A stretch of DNA of 11,743 bases from an uncultured Eubacteriales bacterium (GTDB taxonomy: Bacteria; Bacillota; Clostridia; Oscillospirales; Oscillospiraceae), in assembly GCA_900313295.1 (NCBI GenBank), contig OMQS01000043.1:1-11743 (forward strand), read 5' to 3'. A model generated the notes under the pieces. It was not told the DNA's origin. It saw only the letters and a program-made list of their open reading frames with translations, and searched no databases. Every line of letters begins with the position of its first letter. The first letter of the stretch is position 1. The position numbers and the translations under genes are program-made. This document shows, one piece after another, positions 1-6,862 of the stretch.

Positions 1-120
1 AACGAGGTTGGCGTGAACCTGAAGGACGGCTACAACGGCGACCTGACCTCTCGTGAGGCCGGCAGCGTGGGTGGCCAGATGGTCAAAAAGATGATCGAGT
101 CCTACGAGAAGAACCTGTAA
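1..120 (+). CDS. Alpha/beta-type small acid-soluble spore protein, C-terminal part (5' end outside window)
   Basis: Partial gene: reading frame 1 is open from the first base and ends at TAA (118-120), giving 39 residues. The segment GYNGDLTSREAGSVGGQMVK is the highly conserved C-terminal DNA-binding half of alpha/beta-type SASPs, the proteins that coat and protect DNA in the dormant spore core and are degraded at germination. The N-terminal half and the Gpr protease cleavage site lie upstream of the window and cannot be judged. In this family transcription is normally by forespore sigma-G; the promoter is also outside. A strong terminator follows directly. This gene is good evidence that the organism forms endospores. 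Which SASP paralogue it is cannot be told from this end. Confidence 0.95.
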   Translation, partial: NEVGVNLKDGYNGDLTSREAGSVGGQMVKKMIESYEKNL

Positions 121-152
121 TTCCGCTTCTCTCGCAGGAACGCAGAAATGAT

Positions 153-209
153 GGGATCCCCCCGAAGGCAGCTTTTGCCGCGGGGGGATCCGGTCTGTTT
201 TTGTTTTTT
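153..209 (+). terminator. Rho-independent terminator of the SASP gene
   Basis: GGATCCCCCC (154-163) pairs with GGGGGGATCC (182-191), with a further inner GGCA/TGCC pairing (167-170 with 176-179). A T-rich run follows from about 197. It sits 33 bases after the SASP stop and separates it from the convergent deacetylase gene. Confidence 0.85.
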
Positions 210-261
210 GGGAGCGGCCGCGCCGGCTTTTTCGCTATGCGGTCGGTTTTTCAGGCTGCCG

Positions 262-1284
262 TCAGAACAGGATGGGCTTGGTCTGATAGTCCAGCGGCGC
301 AAAGATAAATCCCTTTTCCCGAATGCCGATGATGATCTGCCGAACCGCCTGCGCGGTGTTCTCCTTGGAGGACGAGTCGTGCATGAGCACGATGATGCGG
401 CTCTTGCTGCCGATGCCGTTCAGCACATACCCTGTCAACTGCTCCGGCGTGTACTTGGTGGTGCTGGCATCGCCGCTGGACACGTTCCAGTCGTAGGGCA
501 CGAAGCCGCGGCGTATCATTTCCGCCTTAATGTCCTTGTATACGGCTTTATTATAGCTATTGATGCTGCCGCCGGGAAAACGGAAGCAGGTGGGCGTGAC
601 GCCGGTGGTGTCCTTGATGAGGTTGAACACCTGATACATATCCTTCAGGAAGGCCTCCACGGAGGCATAGATCTTTTTATAGGAGTGGCTATAGCTGTGC
701 ATGCCGATGGTGTGCCCCTCCTGCACGATGCGGCGCATCCGCGCGAGGTTGTCTGCATTGTCCGTGCCCACCACGAAAAAGGTGGCTTTGACGTTTTCTT
801 CCTGCAGAGTCTGCAAAATGATGTCGGTGTTGCCGGAGGGGCCGTCGTCAAAGGTGAGGTAGGCCGTGTTGTCCGGAGAGGACGTGGCGCTGTAGGTCTG
901 CGGGGCATAGAAGTCCGGATACAGCGCCTGATACCCGCCGGCGGAGGTCGTGGAGGTCGTGGCAGCGGCGGCAGCCACCTGCGCCTCCAGCGCTGCCAGA
1001 CGCTCCGACTGCTGCTGGGTCAGCGTTTCCAGCTCGTTCTTCTGCCGGCGCAGCTCCTCCAGCTCCTGCATCTGCTCCTCCAGCTGCTTTGTCTGCCGCT
1101 CGATCGTTTCCGCCTGCTCCGCATTCTGCGCCGCTCGGCTCTCGTTTCCCAGCTTGATTTTATGTATCTGCACGCCCTGCACCACGGCTATCACCGCAAG
1201 CACGGTAATGGTCAGAAGGATGACGACCAGGATCATGCGCTTATAGAACAGGACGCTTCTCTCTTTTTCATTTATTGCAGGCAT
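262..1284 (-). CDS. Membrane-anchored polysaccharide deacetylase (CE4/NodB family) with coiled-coil stalk
   Basis: Predicted 340-residue metal-dependent deacetylase that would remove acetyl groups from N-acetylated cell-wall sugars outside the membrane. Residues 1-16 are cytoplasmic, 17-37 form one membrane helix (signal anchor), about 45-105 are a Gln/Glu/Leu-rich coiled coil, 106-140 a low-complexity linker, and 141-335 the NodB domain. The family motifs are all visible: TFDDGPS (144-150, with D146/D147), HSYSH (196-200, metal histidines), RFPGG (235-239), DWN (265-267) and VLMHDS (299-304), so it should be active. DWN is typical of peptidoglycan deacetylases, but the substrate is inferred. 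An in-frame GTG at 1296 lies inside the Shine-Dalgarno, so ATG at 1284 was chosen. It lies downstream of the 96-residue membrane protein gene on the same strand, with a hairpin between; no good promoter of its own is visible. Confidence 0.92.
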   Translation of the reverse strand: MPAINEKERSVLFYKRMILVVILLTITVLAVIAVVQGVQIHKIKLGNESRAAQNAEQAETIERQTKQLEEQMQELEELRRQKNELETLTQQQSERLAALEAQVAAAAATTSTTSAGGYQALYPDFYAPQTYSATSSPDNTAYLTFDDGPSGNTDIILQTLQEENVKATFFVVGTDNADNLARMRRIVQEGHTIGMHSYSHSYKKIYASVEAFLKDMYQVFNLIKDTTGVTPTCFRFPGGSINSYNKAVYKDIKAEMIRRGFVPYDWNVSSGDASTTKYTPEQLTGYVLNGIGSKSRIIVLMHDSSSKENTAQAVRQIIIGIREKGFIFAPLDYQTKPILF

Positions 1285-1289
1285 ACCTA

Positions 1290-1294
1290 CCTCC
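1290..1294 (-). promoter_or_regulatory. Ribosome binding site of the deacetylase
   Basis: GGAGG on the minus strand ends 5 bases before ATG 1284. It overlaps the upstream in-frame GTG at 1296, which rules that GTG out as the likely start. Confidence 0.8.
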
Positions 1295-1315
1295 ACCCGA
1301 TCCTTATACGAAGGA

Positions 1316-1344
1316 AAAGCAGGGGCGGGAAGTGCCCCTGCTTT
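1316..1344 (-). terminator. Hairpin between the 96-residue protein gene and the deacetylase gene
   Basis: An 11-bp perfect stem (1316-1326 with 1334-1344) with a 7-base loop; on the minus strand it is followed by TTTTCCTT. It lies 8 bases after the stop of the small gene. It looks like a Rho-independent terminator of moderate strength. If it is leaky, the deacetylase could be expressed by readthrough at a lower level than the small gene. Confidence 0.7.
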
Positions 1345-1352
1345 GTGTTATT

Positions 1353-1643
1353 TTATTTCTTTCTGCCCAGGAAAAAGCTGATGGCCGCCAACGCCGTCAG
1401 CGCGGCAGACACGCCGGCTGCCACGATCAGCAGCACCTGACGGTTGTCCTTGACGAACTGCTTGACCTTGCTCCAGGTGCAGCCCGCTGCCTTGCAGGTG
1501 CCGTCCTTCACAAAGCCCGCCACGGCGCAGCTTACGGACTTGACCACGCCCGTCACAAAGCCGGCCACAGCCTTTCCCGTTTCACGCAGCGCTGCCAGCA
1601 CACGGCTGCCCGCATCGCGCATGGTATCCATGACCTGTTCCAT
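1353..1643 (-). CDS. Small membrane protein of unknown function, 96 residues
   Basis: Not recognised as a known family. The protein has a weakly charged N-terminal region (1-68) with two copies of AVAGFV 15 residues apart (25-30 and 40-45), cysteines at 39, 50 and 55, then one clear hydrophobic helix (about 69-92) ending in GRKK. This suggests a tail-anchored or single-pass membrane protein. The start at ATG 1643 is supported by AGGAGG at 1653-1658 on the minus strand. The frame stays open far upstream, but that extension is antisense to spoIIP and is a GC-rich shadow. A near-consensus sigma-A promoter lies just upstream and a hairpin terminator just downstream, so this is a real, probably well expressed gene. 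Its position ahead of a cell-wall deacetylase hints at an envelope role, which is only inference. Confidence 0.8.
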   Translation of the reverse strand: MEQVMDTMRDAGSRVLAALRETGKAVAGFVTGVVKSVSCAVAGFVKDGTCKAAGCTWSKVKQFVKDNRQVLLIVAAGVSAALTALAAISFFLGRKK

Positions 1644-1685
1644 GTATGCACACCTCCTGTAGTTTCTTTGAGTATTGTAAACCTT

Positions 1686-1714
1686 ATTATATGAATCTAT
1701 CCGCCGGCCGTCAA
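1686..1714 (-). promoter_or_regulatory. Sigma-A promoter of the 96-residue protein gene
   Basis: On the minus strand, TTGACG (-35, 1709-1714), a 17-base spacer and TATAAT (-10, 1686-1691): five of six and six of six matches with ideal spacing. The predicted transcript start is near 1679, about 36 bases before the ATG. Confidence 0.78.
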
Positions 1715-1759
1715 GAAAATTTCGGTTACAATTTCTCCCAATCGCCGTCGGGTCGGGCG

Positions 1760-1788
1760 GCATATTCCCCGCTGCGGGCGCATAAGCT
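1760..1788 (+). promoter_or_regulatory. Candidate sigma-E promoter of spoIIP
   Basis: GCATATT (1760-1766), a 14-base spacer, then CATAAGCT (1781-1788). This fits the Bacillus sigma-E pattern (KMATATT, 14-15 bases, CATACAnT) fully at -35 and at six of seven defined positions or so at -10. spoIIP is a mother-cell sigma-E gene in Bacillus, so the match is biologically expected. No sigma-A-like promoter was seen on this strand in the gap. Confidence 0.5.
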
Positions 1789-1805
1789 TGTCTATCCCGA
1801 TCCGC

Positions 1806-1814
1806 AGAGGAGGG
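1806..1814 (+). promoter_or_regulatory. Ribosome binding site that fixes the TTG start of spoIIP
   Basis: AGAGGAGGG ends 6 bases before TTG 1821. An upstream in-frame TTG (1788) would place this Shine-Dalgarno inside the coding region, so it is not the start. Confidence 0.8.
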
Positions 1815-1820
1815 CTGATC

Positions 1821-2954
1821 TTGAAAAAGTTTTTGCGCCGCAGCGGCGCCGCGCTGCTGGCCGCCTGCACGGTGTGGGTAGTGGCCGCCACGGTGGAGAG
1901 CCGCTCCCTGCCGGCCGCGGCAGAGGCCATGCGCGAATCGTTTCAGCTGCCCAAGGCGCTGGTGCAGCTGGAGCTGGGGGACGTGCTGGGCGGCAGAGAC
2001 ATGAGTCTGTCCACCCTGCTGGCCTTGCAGCAGTCGCCCCTGCTGTGGGCGGCCTACGGCACACTGCCGGCGCAGAAGGAGCCGACGCCCGAGCCGCAGC
2101 CGGAGACACCCGAACCGCAGCCGCAGCCCGAGGACAACACGCCCCAGCCGGAGAACAGTCTCACAGAGGGGCTGACCTTTGCCGACAACGGCTCGCCCAG
2201 CCAGACGGTGATCCCCACGGCGTCCAAGAGCTACACCGTGGCCGGCAGCGTTTTCATCAAAAACAGCGCCGGCCGCAGCATTGACACTGCCCTGCTGGAC
2301 GGCACCTTCCCCGCCAAGCTGGGGGACAGCACTCAGCCCCAGGTGCTCATCATCCACACCCACGGCAGCGAAGCCTACACCATGCCCGCCGGAGAGGAGT
2401 ACACCCCCAGCGGCAGCTACCGCACGGCGGACACCGAGAAAAACATGATCCGCGTCGGCGACGAGATCGCCGCGGTACTCTCGCAATACGGCATCTCCGT
2501 GCTCCACGACCGGCAGATCCACGACTCGGATTACAACAGCGCCTACGGCAAAAGCCGCAGCAGCGCCGCCGCCTATCTGGAAAAGTATCCCTCCCTGTCC
2601 TTTGTGCTGGACATCCATCGGGACGCCATTTCAGATGCAGACGGCAGGCAGTACAAGGTGGTGAGCAAGGAGGATCCGCACGCCGCCCAGCTCAGCATCG
2701 TCATGGGCAGCAACTACGGAGCGTGGATGGATAATCTCCGGCTGGCAGCGGCGGTGCAGGCGAATCTGCTGAAGGATCACCCTACGCTGATGCGTCCCAT
2801 CATCCTGCGCCCCTACGGATATAATCAGGGGCTGTGCAACGGCTCGCTTCTGGTGGAGGTGGGCGCTGCCGGAAACTCACTGGACGAGGCCATTTATTCC
2901 GCCCGCCTGTTCGCCGTGGGCTTTGCCGAAACACTGGGCGCCGAGAAAAGCTGA
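1821..2954 (+). CDS. spoIIP: Stage II sporulation protein P (SpoIIP), cell-wall amidase/endopeptidase
   Basis: Predicted 377-residue SpoIIP. In known spore formers it cleaves peptidoglycan stem peptides together with SpoIID and SpoIIM during engulfment of the forespore. Residues 1-6 are basic and 9-25 form an N-terminal membrane anchor. About 86-112 is a Pro/Glu/Gln-rich linker, and the catalytic domain spans about 172-375. Visible family motifs are HTHGSEAYT (179-187), DIHRDA (264-269) and VEVGAAGNSLDEA (345-357), which supply the zinc-binding histidines and the conserved glutamate. The protein is complete and appears functional. The start is TTG at 1821, preceded by AGAGGAGGG at 6 bases. 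A sigma-E-like promoter lies upstream. Unlike in Bacillus, gpr is not the immediate upstream neighbour. No convincing terminator follows. Confidence 0.95.
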   Translation: MKKFLRRSGAALLAACTVWVVAATVESRSLPAAAEAMRESFQLPKALVQLELGDVLGGRDMSLSTLLALQQSPLLWAAYGTLPAQKEPTPEPQPETPEPQPQPEDNTPQPENSLTEGLTFADNGSPSQTVIPTASKSYTVAGSVFIKNSAGRSIDTALLDGTFPAKLGDSTQPQVLIIHTHGSEAYTMPAGEEYTPSGSYRTADTEKNMIRVGDEIAAVLSQYGISVLHDRQIHDSDYNSAYGKSRSSAAAYLEKYPSLSFVLDIHRDAISDADGRQYKVVSKEDPHAAQLSIVMGSNYGAWMDNLRLAAAVQANLLKDHPTLMRPIILRPYGYNQGLCNGSLLVEVGAAGNSLDEAIYSARLFAVGFAETLGAEKS

Positions 2955-2972
2955 CAGGCTGCGCTTTTCCCG

Positions 2973-3001
2973 TTGCAAGCTGCCGACGCGTGTGATAAAA
3001 T
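2973..3001 (+). promoter_or_regulatory. Sigma-A-type promoter of the Sel1-repeat gene
   Basis: TTGCAA (2973-2978), a 17-base spacer, and TAAAAT (2996-3001): four of six and five of six matches. The predicted transcript start is near 3008, leaving a leader of about 55 bases that contains a small GCCC/GGGC hairpin (3022-3033). It implies the gene is transcribed separately from spoIIP. Confidence 0.55.
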
Positions 3002-3046
3002 GCTGAAAAAGGAAGCAATTTGCCCCCTCGGGCTTGCGCTCCACCG

Positions 3047-3053
3047 AAGGAGG
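3047..3053 (+). promoter_or_regulatory. Ribosome binding site of the Sel1-repeat gene
   Basis: AAGGAGG, 9 bases before ATG 3063. The upstream in-frame TTG at 2973 is the predicted -35 box and is untranslated if the promoter call is right. Confidence 0.8.
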
Positions 3054-3062
3054 TTTTTTCGC

Positions 3063-5345
3063 ATGGCAGAGCAATATCCCTTTGAACAGTCGACGCCGCA
3101 GGATGCTGACGTGGTGTTCTTTTCTCCGGAGCTTCTGAAGCTGGCCGACGCCCACCGCCGGCGCCAGCATCTGGAGGAGTGCCGTCAGGCTGCCGACAAC
3201 GGCGACTGCGCCGCTGCCGTGCAGATGGGCGTTAACTACCTCTACGGCACCGGCGGCGTTGAGAAGGACGGGCAGCAGGCGTTTTACTGGTTTTCGCAGG
3301 CGGCGGCGGACGACCCCGTGGCGCTTTACTGGAAGGGTGTGTGCTACGACAGCGGCGTGGGCGTGGCGCAGGATCCGCAGCAGGCCTTTTCCCTGTTCAA
3401 AGAGAGCGCCGACATGGACTATGCCCCCGCCATATGCGATCTGGGCGTGTGCTATGAAAACGGGCAGGGCACGGAGCGGGACTTGGACACCGCCGTGGCG
3501 CTCTATCAGAAGGCGGCGGACATGGAGTATCCCCAGGGGCAGTGCAATCTGGGAGCGCTGTACTATGTGGGCATAGGCGTGGAGAGGGACTACGCCAAGG
3601 CGGCAGAGCTTTTCACGCTGGCTGCCGAGCAGCGTCTGCCTCGGGCGCAATACTTTCTGGGGCTGTGCTACGAGTTTGGCAACGGCGTGGAGCTGGACAT
3701 AAAAAAGGCCGCCCTGCTTTATGCGGAGGCCGCCCGCAGCCACAGCGGCGACGGGCTGTGCGCGCTGGGCGTGCTGTATCATCTGGGCAAGGGCGTGGAG
3801 CAGGACGACGCGCGGGCTGCCGAGCTGTTTTTGCAGGCCGGCAAGGAAGGGCTGGCACGGGGCTGGTTCTTTTTAGGGCTGAGCTATGACGACGGCCAGG
3901 GCGTGGAGGAATCGGCGGAGAAAGCCGCCATGTGCTTCCGCCGAGCCGCCCAGCAGAACTATCCCGACGGGCTTTACCGCCTGGGGCTGTGCTACACCTA
4001 CGGCCATGGCTTTGAAAGAAACGACGAGCGCGCCGCCGACTGCTTCCGGCGGGGCGCGGAAACGGGACATGCCCGCTGCCTCTGCCAGCTGGGGCTGTGC
4101 TACGAGGCCGGACGGGGCGTGGAGCAGGACATCCAAAAGGCGGCGGAGCTTTATGAGGAATCCGCCCGACTGGGCAGTCCCGAAGCCCAGTGCAATCTGG
4201 GCGTGCTGTGCCGCTACGGCTACGGCGTTCCCAAGGACAGGGGCAGGGCAGCGGAGCTGTTCGCTCAGGCCGCGGCGCAGGACTTTGCCCGCGCGCAGTT
4301 CTTTTTGGGGCTGCACTATGAGGCGGGCGAGGGCGTGGAAATGGATCTCGCCCACGCCGCGGCGCTGTATGAAAAATCTGCCGAGCAGGGCTATGCCGAC
4401 GGCATGCGGGCTTTGGCCGTGTGCTATGAAAACGGCACAGGTGTGGAAAAGGATCCTCAGAAGGCCGTGGAGATTTACCGGCGGGCCATAGAATTGGGCG
4501 ACGAGGCCGCCGCCTACTGCCTCGGCAACATGCTCTTTTCCGGCCGAGATATTCCGCAGGACTACCCCCAGGCTCTTGCCCTATATGAAAAGGCTGCCGC
4601 CGAGGGGCACCCCGGCGCCCAGTGTCAGGCGGGCTTCTGCTATGAGCGGGGGCTGGGCTGTGAGCGCGATCCGGACAAGGCTTTTTCCTATTACACCAAG
4701 AGCGCAGAAAACGACGACGAGACCGCCGCCAACAATCTGGGCTATCTCTACGAGCACGGCATCGGCTGCACGGCGGACGCGGCGCGGGCGGCGGAGCTTT
4801 TTGAAAAGGCAGGCCGGCTGGGGCAGCCGCTGGGGTGGAAAAACCTGGGACTTTTATACGAAAAAGGGCTGGGCGTGCCCAAGGATGCGGAGCTGGCCAA
4901 AAAATACATGACCATGGCCGCCCAGCAGAACGTATCCGGCGCCGCCGAGGCATTGGAGCGGCTCAACACCGAGAAAAAACGGCTTCCGGCCACGGGTCTG
5001 CGCATTGCAAGCTGCGCTCTGCTGGCGATAGCCGCGTTTTTGGGCATCGGCCTGTGGGACGGCGCGCCCTCCGAGCGCCTTTTCAGCGGGGTGTTCACCC
5101 TGTTCTTCGTGGTCAGCGCAGGGTTCATCCTGTATAAAGTCAACCGGCTTCAGCCCCAGCTGCCCAAGGCGCTGCGGACCCTGTATGTGATAGGCGGCAT
5201 CCTTTTGCTCTTACTGGGCATATTGATCCTTCTGTCCCCGTCGGGGGAAAATGGGCCTCTCGCTGCGGAGGACTACTGGCTCATCAGCTGCTGCCTGCTG
5301 GGCGGCGACGTTCTTGTGTACCACGGTCTGCGCCGCAAAAAATAA
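3063..5345 (+). CDS. Sel1-like (TPR-type) repeat protein with four C-terminal membrane helices, 760 residues
   Basis: Residues 51-624 are 16 consecutive Sel1-like repeats. The first two are 35 residues and the other 14 are exactly 36; each carries the pattern A.A...LG..Y..G.GV..D...A..L...A. These helix-turn-helix units stack into a superhelical protein-binding surface, so the expected role is a scaffold or adaptor, not an enzyme. The N-terminus (1-50) has no signal peptide. After the repeats come four hydrophobic helices at about 645-664, 675-693, 704-724 and 738-754, ending in LRRKK. The likely topology is a cytoplasmic repeat domain anchored from its C-terminus. The start at ATG 3063 follows AAGGAGG at 9 bases. 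The gene appears to have its own promoter and ends at a strong hairpin. The binding partner is unknown; neighbours (SpoIIP upstream, HtrA convergent) do not settle it. Confidence 0.9.
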   Translation: MAEQYPFEQSTPQDADVVFFSPELLKLADAHRRRQHLEECRQAADNGDCAAAVQMGVNYLYGTGGVEKDGQQAFYWFSQAAADDPVALYWKGVCYDSGVGVAQDPQQAFSLFKESADMDYAPAICDLGVCYENGQGTERDLDTAVALYQKAADMEYPQGQCNLGALYYVGIGVERDYAKAAELFTLAAEQRLPRAQYFLGLCYEFGNGVELDIKKAALLYAEAARSHSGDGLCALGVLYHLGKGVEQDDARAAELFLQAGKEGLARGWFFLGLSYDDGQGVEESAEKAAMCFRRAAQQNYPDGLYRLGLCYTYGHGFERNDERAADCFRRGAETGHARCLCQLGLCYEAGRGVEQDIQKAAELYEESARLGSPEAQCNLGVLCRYGYGVPKDRGRAAELFAQAAAQDFARAQFFLGLHYEAGEGVEMDLAHAAALYEKSAEQGYADGMRALAVCYENGTGVEKDPQKAVEIYRRAIELGDEAAAYCLGNMLFSGRDIPQDYPQALALYEKAAAEGHPGAQCQAGFCYERGLGCERDPDKAFSYYTKSAENDDETAANNLGYLYEHGIGCTADAARAAELFEKAGRLGQPLGWKNLGLLYEKGLGVPKDAELAKKYMTMAAQQNVSGAAEALERLNTEKKRLPATGLRIASCALLAIAAFLGIGLWDGAPSERLFSGVFTLFFVVSAGFILYKVNRLQPQLPKALRTLYVIGGILLLLLGILILLSPSGENGPLAAEDYWLISCCLLGGDVLVYHGLRRKK

Positions 5346-5360
5346 TATACATATAAAAAT

Positions 5361-5390
5361 AAAGGAGCACGGAATAAACCGTGCTCCTTT
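5361..5390. terminator. Bidirectional terminator between the Sel1-repeat gene and htrA
   Basis: A perfect 12-bp stem (5361-5372 with 5379-5390) with an AATAAA loop. The minus-strand side is followed by a T-rich stretch, making it strongest for htrA; on the plus strand only CCTTT follows the stem. It lies 15 bases after the Sel1-gene stop and 11 bases beyond the htrA stop. Confidence 0.85.
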
Positions 5391-5401
5391 GCTTGTGGCT
5401 G

Positions 5402-6766
5402 TTATTTTCTGCCGAAGAAGTAGTCGTACAGGTCGCCCCAGCTGCTGCTTCCCTGCTGGTTCTGCTGATTTTGCTGATCCTGCTGGGTCTGCTCCGTTTC
5501 TGCGGTCTTGGCGTCGAAGGTCAGCTGCGTGGTGTGGCTCTCGCCGCCGCGGTAATAGGTCACCGTCACGGTGTCGCCGGCGCGGTGGTTCTTCTTCACC
5601 GCGGTGAGATCCTCCATGGAGGAGATGTCGGTGCCGTCCACCTTGGTGATGACATCGCCCATCTGCAGTCCGGCCTTTTCGCCGGCGCCGCCCTTATTGA
5701 CGGAGTAGACGAAGACGCCGCTGGTCTGGTCGATCTGGTACTGGGCGGCCATCTGCCGGGTCATGGTGCCGGCGGTGATGCCGAAGGCGGGCTTATCGGT
5801 GATCTGGCCGTTTTCCATAATGTCTTTAATAATGGCCTGCACATCGCCGATGGGAATGGCAAAGCCCAGACCCTCCACGGCGGTGTTGGAATAGCTGGAA
5901 TACTTGGCAGACACGATGCCCACCACCTCGCCGTACAGGTTCATCAGCGGGCCGCCGGAGTTGCCGGGGTTGATGGAGGCGTCCACCTGGATCATGTTGA
6001 AGGGGGTGCCGTCCACGTTGATGGCGCGGTCGCAGCAGGACACAATGCCCTGGCTCATGGAGAAGGTCAGCTCGCCCAGGGGGTTGCCGATGGCCAGCAC
6101 CGTGTCGCCCACGTTCACGTCCTCGCTGCTGCCCAGCGTCACGGGCTGCAGACCCGTGGCGTTGATCTTCAGCACGGCCACGTCATAGTCGCTGTCGCTG
6201 CCCACCACCGTGGCGGGATACTCCGAGCCGTCGTACATGGTCACCGTCACAGAGGTGGCCGAGGCGATGACGTGGTGGTTGGTGACGATATAGCCGTCCT
6301 GCGTGACCACGAAGCCGCTGCCGGAGGAGGCCGACTCCACCCGCTGGCCGAAAATATTGGTAGATACGGAGGAGCTGTTGATGCTGACCACGCTGCTGAC
6401 CGTGGAGGCGTACACCTCGGCGGGGGACATGAGGGTCTGGCCGGTGACCTTTTTCACCGTGACCTCCTGCGCCGTGCGGCCGCTCTGCCGGAGGGTGGTG
6501 CCGCTGTCAGCGGCGCCTACGCTCCTGGCCAGAGCCGCGCCGCCGAAGCCCGCGCCGCCGCCCACCACCGCGCAGGCCAGCACCAGAGCCGTCACCTTCA
6601 CGCCGGTCTTTTTCCAGAAGGAATTCTTCTTTTTGGACACCACCGGCGCCTCCGTCCGGCCCTGCTCGTTCGGCGCGCTGTGCTGCTCTCTGTAATTATA
6701 GTGGTAGAGATTATTGGGATCGCTGAAGCCCTGCTCCTCGGAGCGGAAATCATTGTTTTCGTTCAT
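5402..6766 (-). CDS. htrA: HtrA/DegP-family trypsin-like serine protease with PDZ domain, membrane anchored
   Basis: Predicted 454-residue envelope protease that degrades misfolded exported proteins. Residues 1-55 are a hydrophilic cytoplasmic tail rich in Asn, Gln and Tyr, and 56-80 a membrane anchor. The trypsin-like domain (about 115-315) has the triad H165 (TNHHVI), D195 (DVAVLK) and S270 (GNSGGP). A single PDZ domain covers about 325-415. It ends in a Gln-rich linker (424-438) and an aromatic tail (443-454). One membrane helix plus one PDZ matches the Firmicutes HtrA layout. The start at ATG 6766 follows GGAGG at 7 bases; an upstream in-frame ATG (6799) would include that Shine-Dalgarno. 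A probable promoter lies about 100 bases upstream. No CIRCE element was seen in the upstream gap. Confidence 0.96.
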   Translation of the reverse strand: MNENNDFRSEEQGFSDPNNLYHYNYREQHSAPNEQGRTEAPVVSKKKNSFWKKTGVKVTALVLACAVVGGGAGFGGAALARSVGAADSGTTLRQSGRTAQEVTVKKVTGQTLMSPAEVYASTVSSVVSINSSSVSTNIFGQRVESASSGSGFVVTQDGYIVTNHHVIASATSVTVTMYDGSEYPATVVGSDSDYDVAVLKINATGLQPVTLGSSEDVNVGDTVLAIGNPLGELTFSMSQGIVSCCDRAINVDGTPFNMIQVDASINPGNSGGPLMNLYGEVVGIVSAKYSSYSNTAVEGLGFAIPIGDVQAIIKDIMENGQITDKPAFGITAGTMTRQMAAQYQIDQTSGVFVYSVNKGGAGEKAGLQMGDVITKVDGTDISSMEDLTAVKKNHRAGDTVTVTYYRGGESHTTQLTFDAKTAETEQTQQDQQNQQNQQGSSSWGDLYDYFFGRK

Positions 6767-6773
6767 ATTGCTG

Positions 6774-6778
6774 CCTCC
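6774..6778 (-). promoter_or_regulatory. Ribosome binding site of htrA
   Basis: GGAGG on the minus strand, 7 bases before ATG 6766. It decides against the in-frame ATG at 6799. Confidence 0.8.
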
Positions 6779-6816
6779 TGTCTTCTGTCTTTCCCGCATT
6801 TTCCGCAGGGGAATGC

Positions 6817-6845
6817 TTGTTCCCGAGGGAAAAATGTTGTATACT
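6817..6845 (+). promoter_or_regulatory. Possible promoter of the FAD oxidoreductase operon
   Basis: TTGTTC (6817-6822), 17 bases, TATACT (6840-6845). The -10 is good (five of six) and the -35 weak (three of six). The leader would be about 75 bases, crossing the AT-rich stretch that holds the divergent htrA promoter. Confidence 0.35.
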
Positions 6846-6862
6846 GTGGTTTGACTTTATTT

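Noticed and set aside
148..1440. Long plus-strand open frame of 430 codons opposite the deacetylase and the small membrane protein gene
   Set aside because: Runs through the SASP terminator, has no fitting ribosome binding site, and its His/Gly/Val-rich translation is the usual antisense shadow of a GC-rich gene.
1644..2618. Upstream extension of the 96-residue protein frame to 421 residues on the minus strand
   Set aside because: The extension is antisense to spoIIP, crosses the sigma-A promoter, and the strong AGGAGG before ATG 1643 shows the true start.
2947..2970. GAAAAGC/GCTTTTC inverted repeat at the end of spoIIP as a terminator
   Set aside because: The stem is only 7 bp, AT-rich, overlaps the stop region and is followed by CCCG, not a T-run.
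3613..4953. Minus-strand open frame of 446 codons opposite the Sel1 repeats
   Set aside because: Arg/Pro-rich translation repeating with the 108-base period of the sense gene; it is a shadow of the repeat coding sequence.
51..5345. The regular 108-base periodicity at 3213-5084 as a DNA-level tandem repeat or CRISPR-like array
   Set aside because: The period reflects 36-residue Sel1 protein repeats; copies differ widely at the nucleotide level and the frame is coding throughout.
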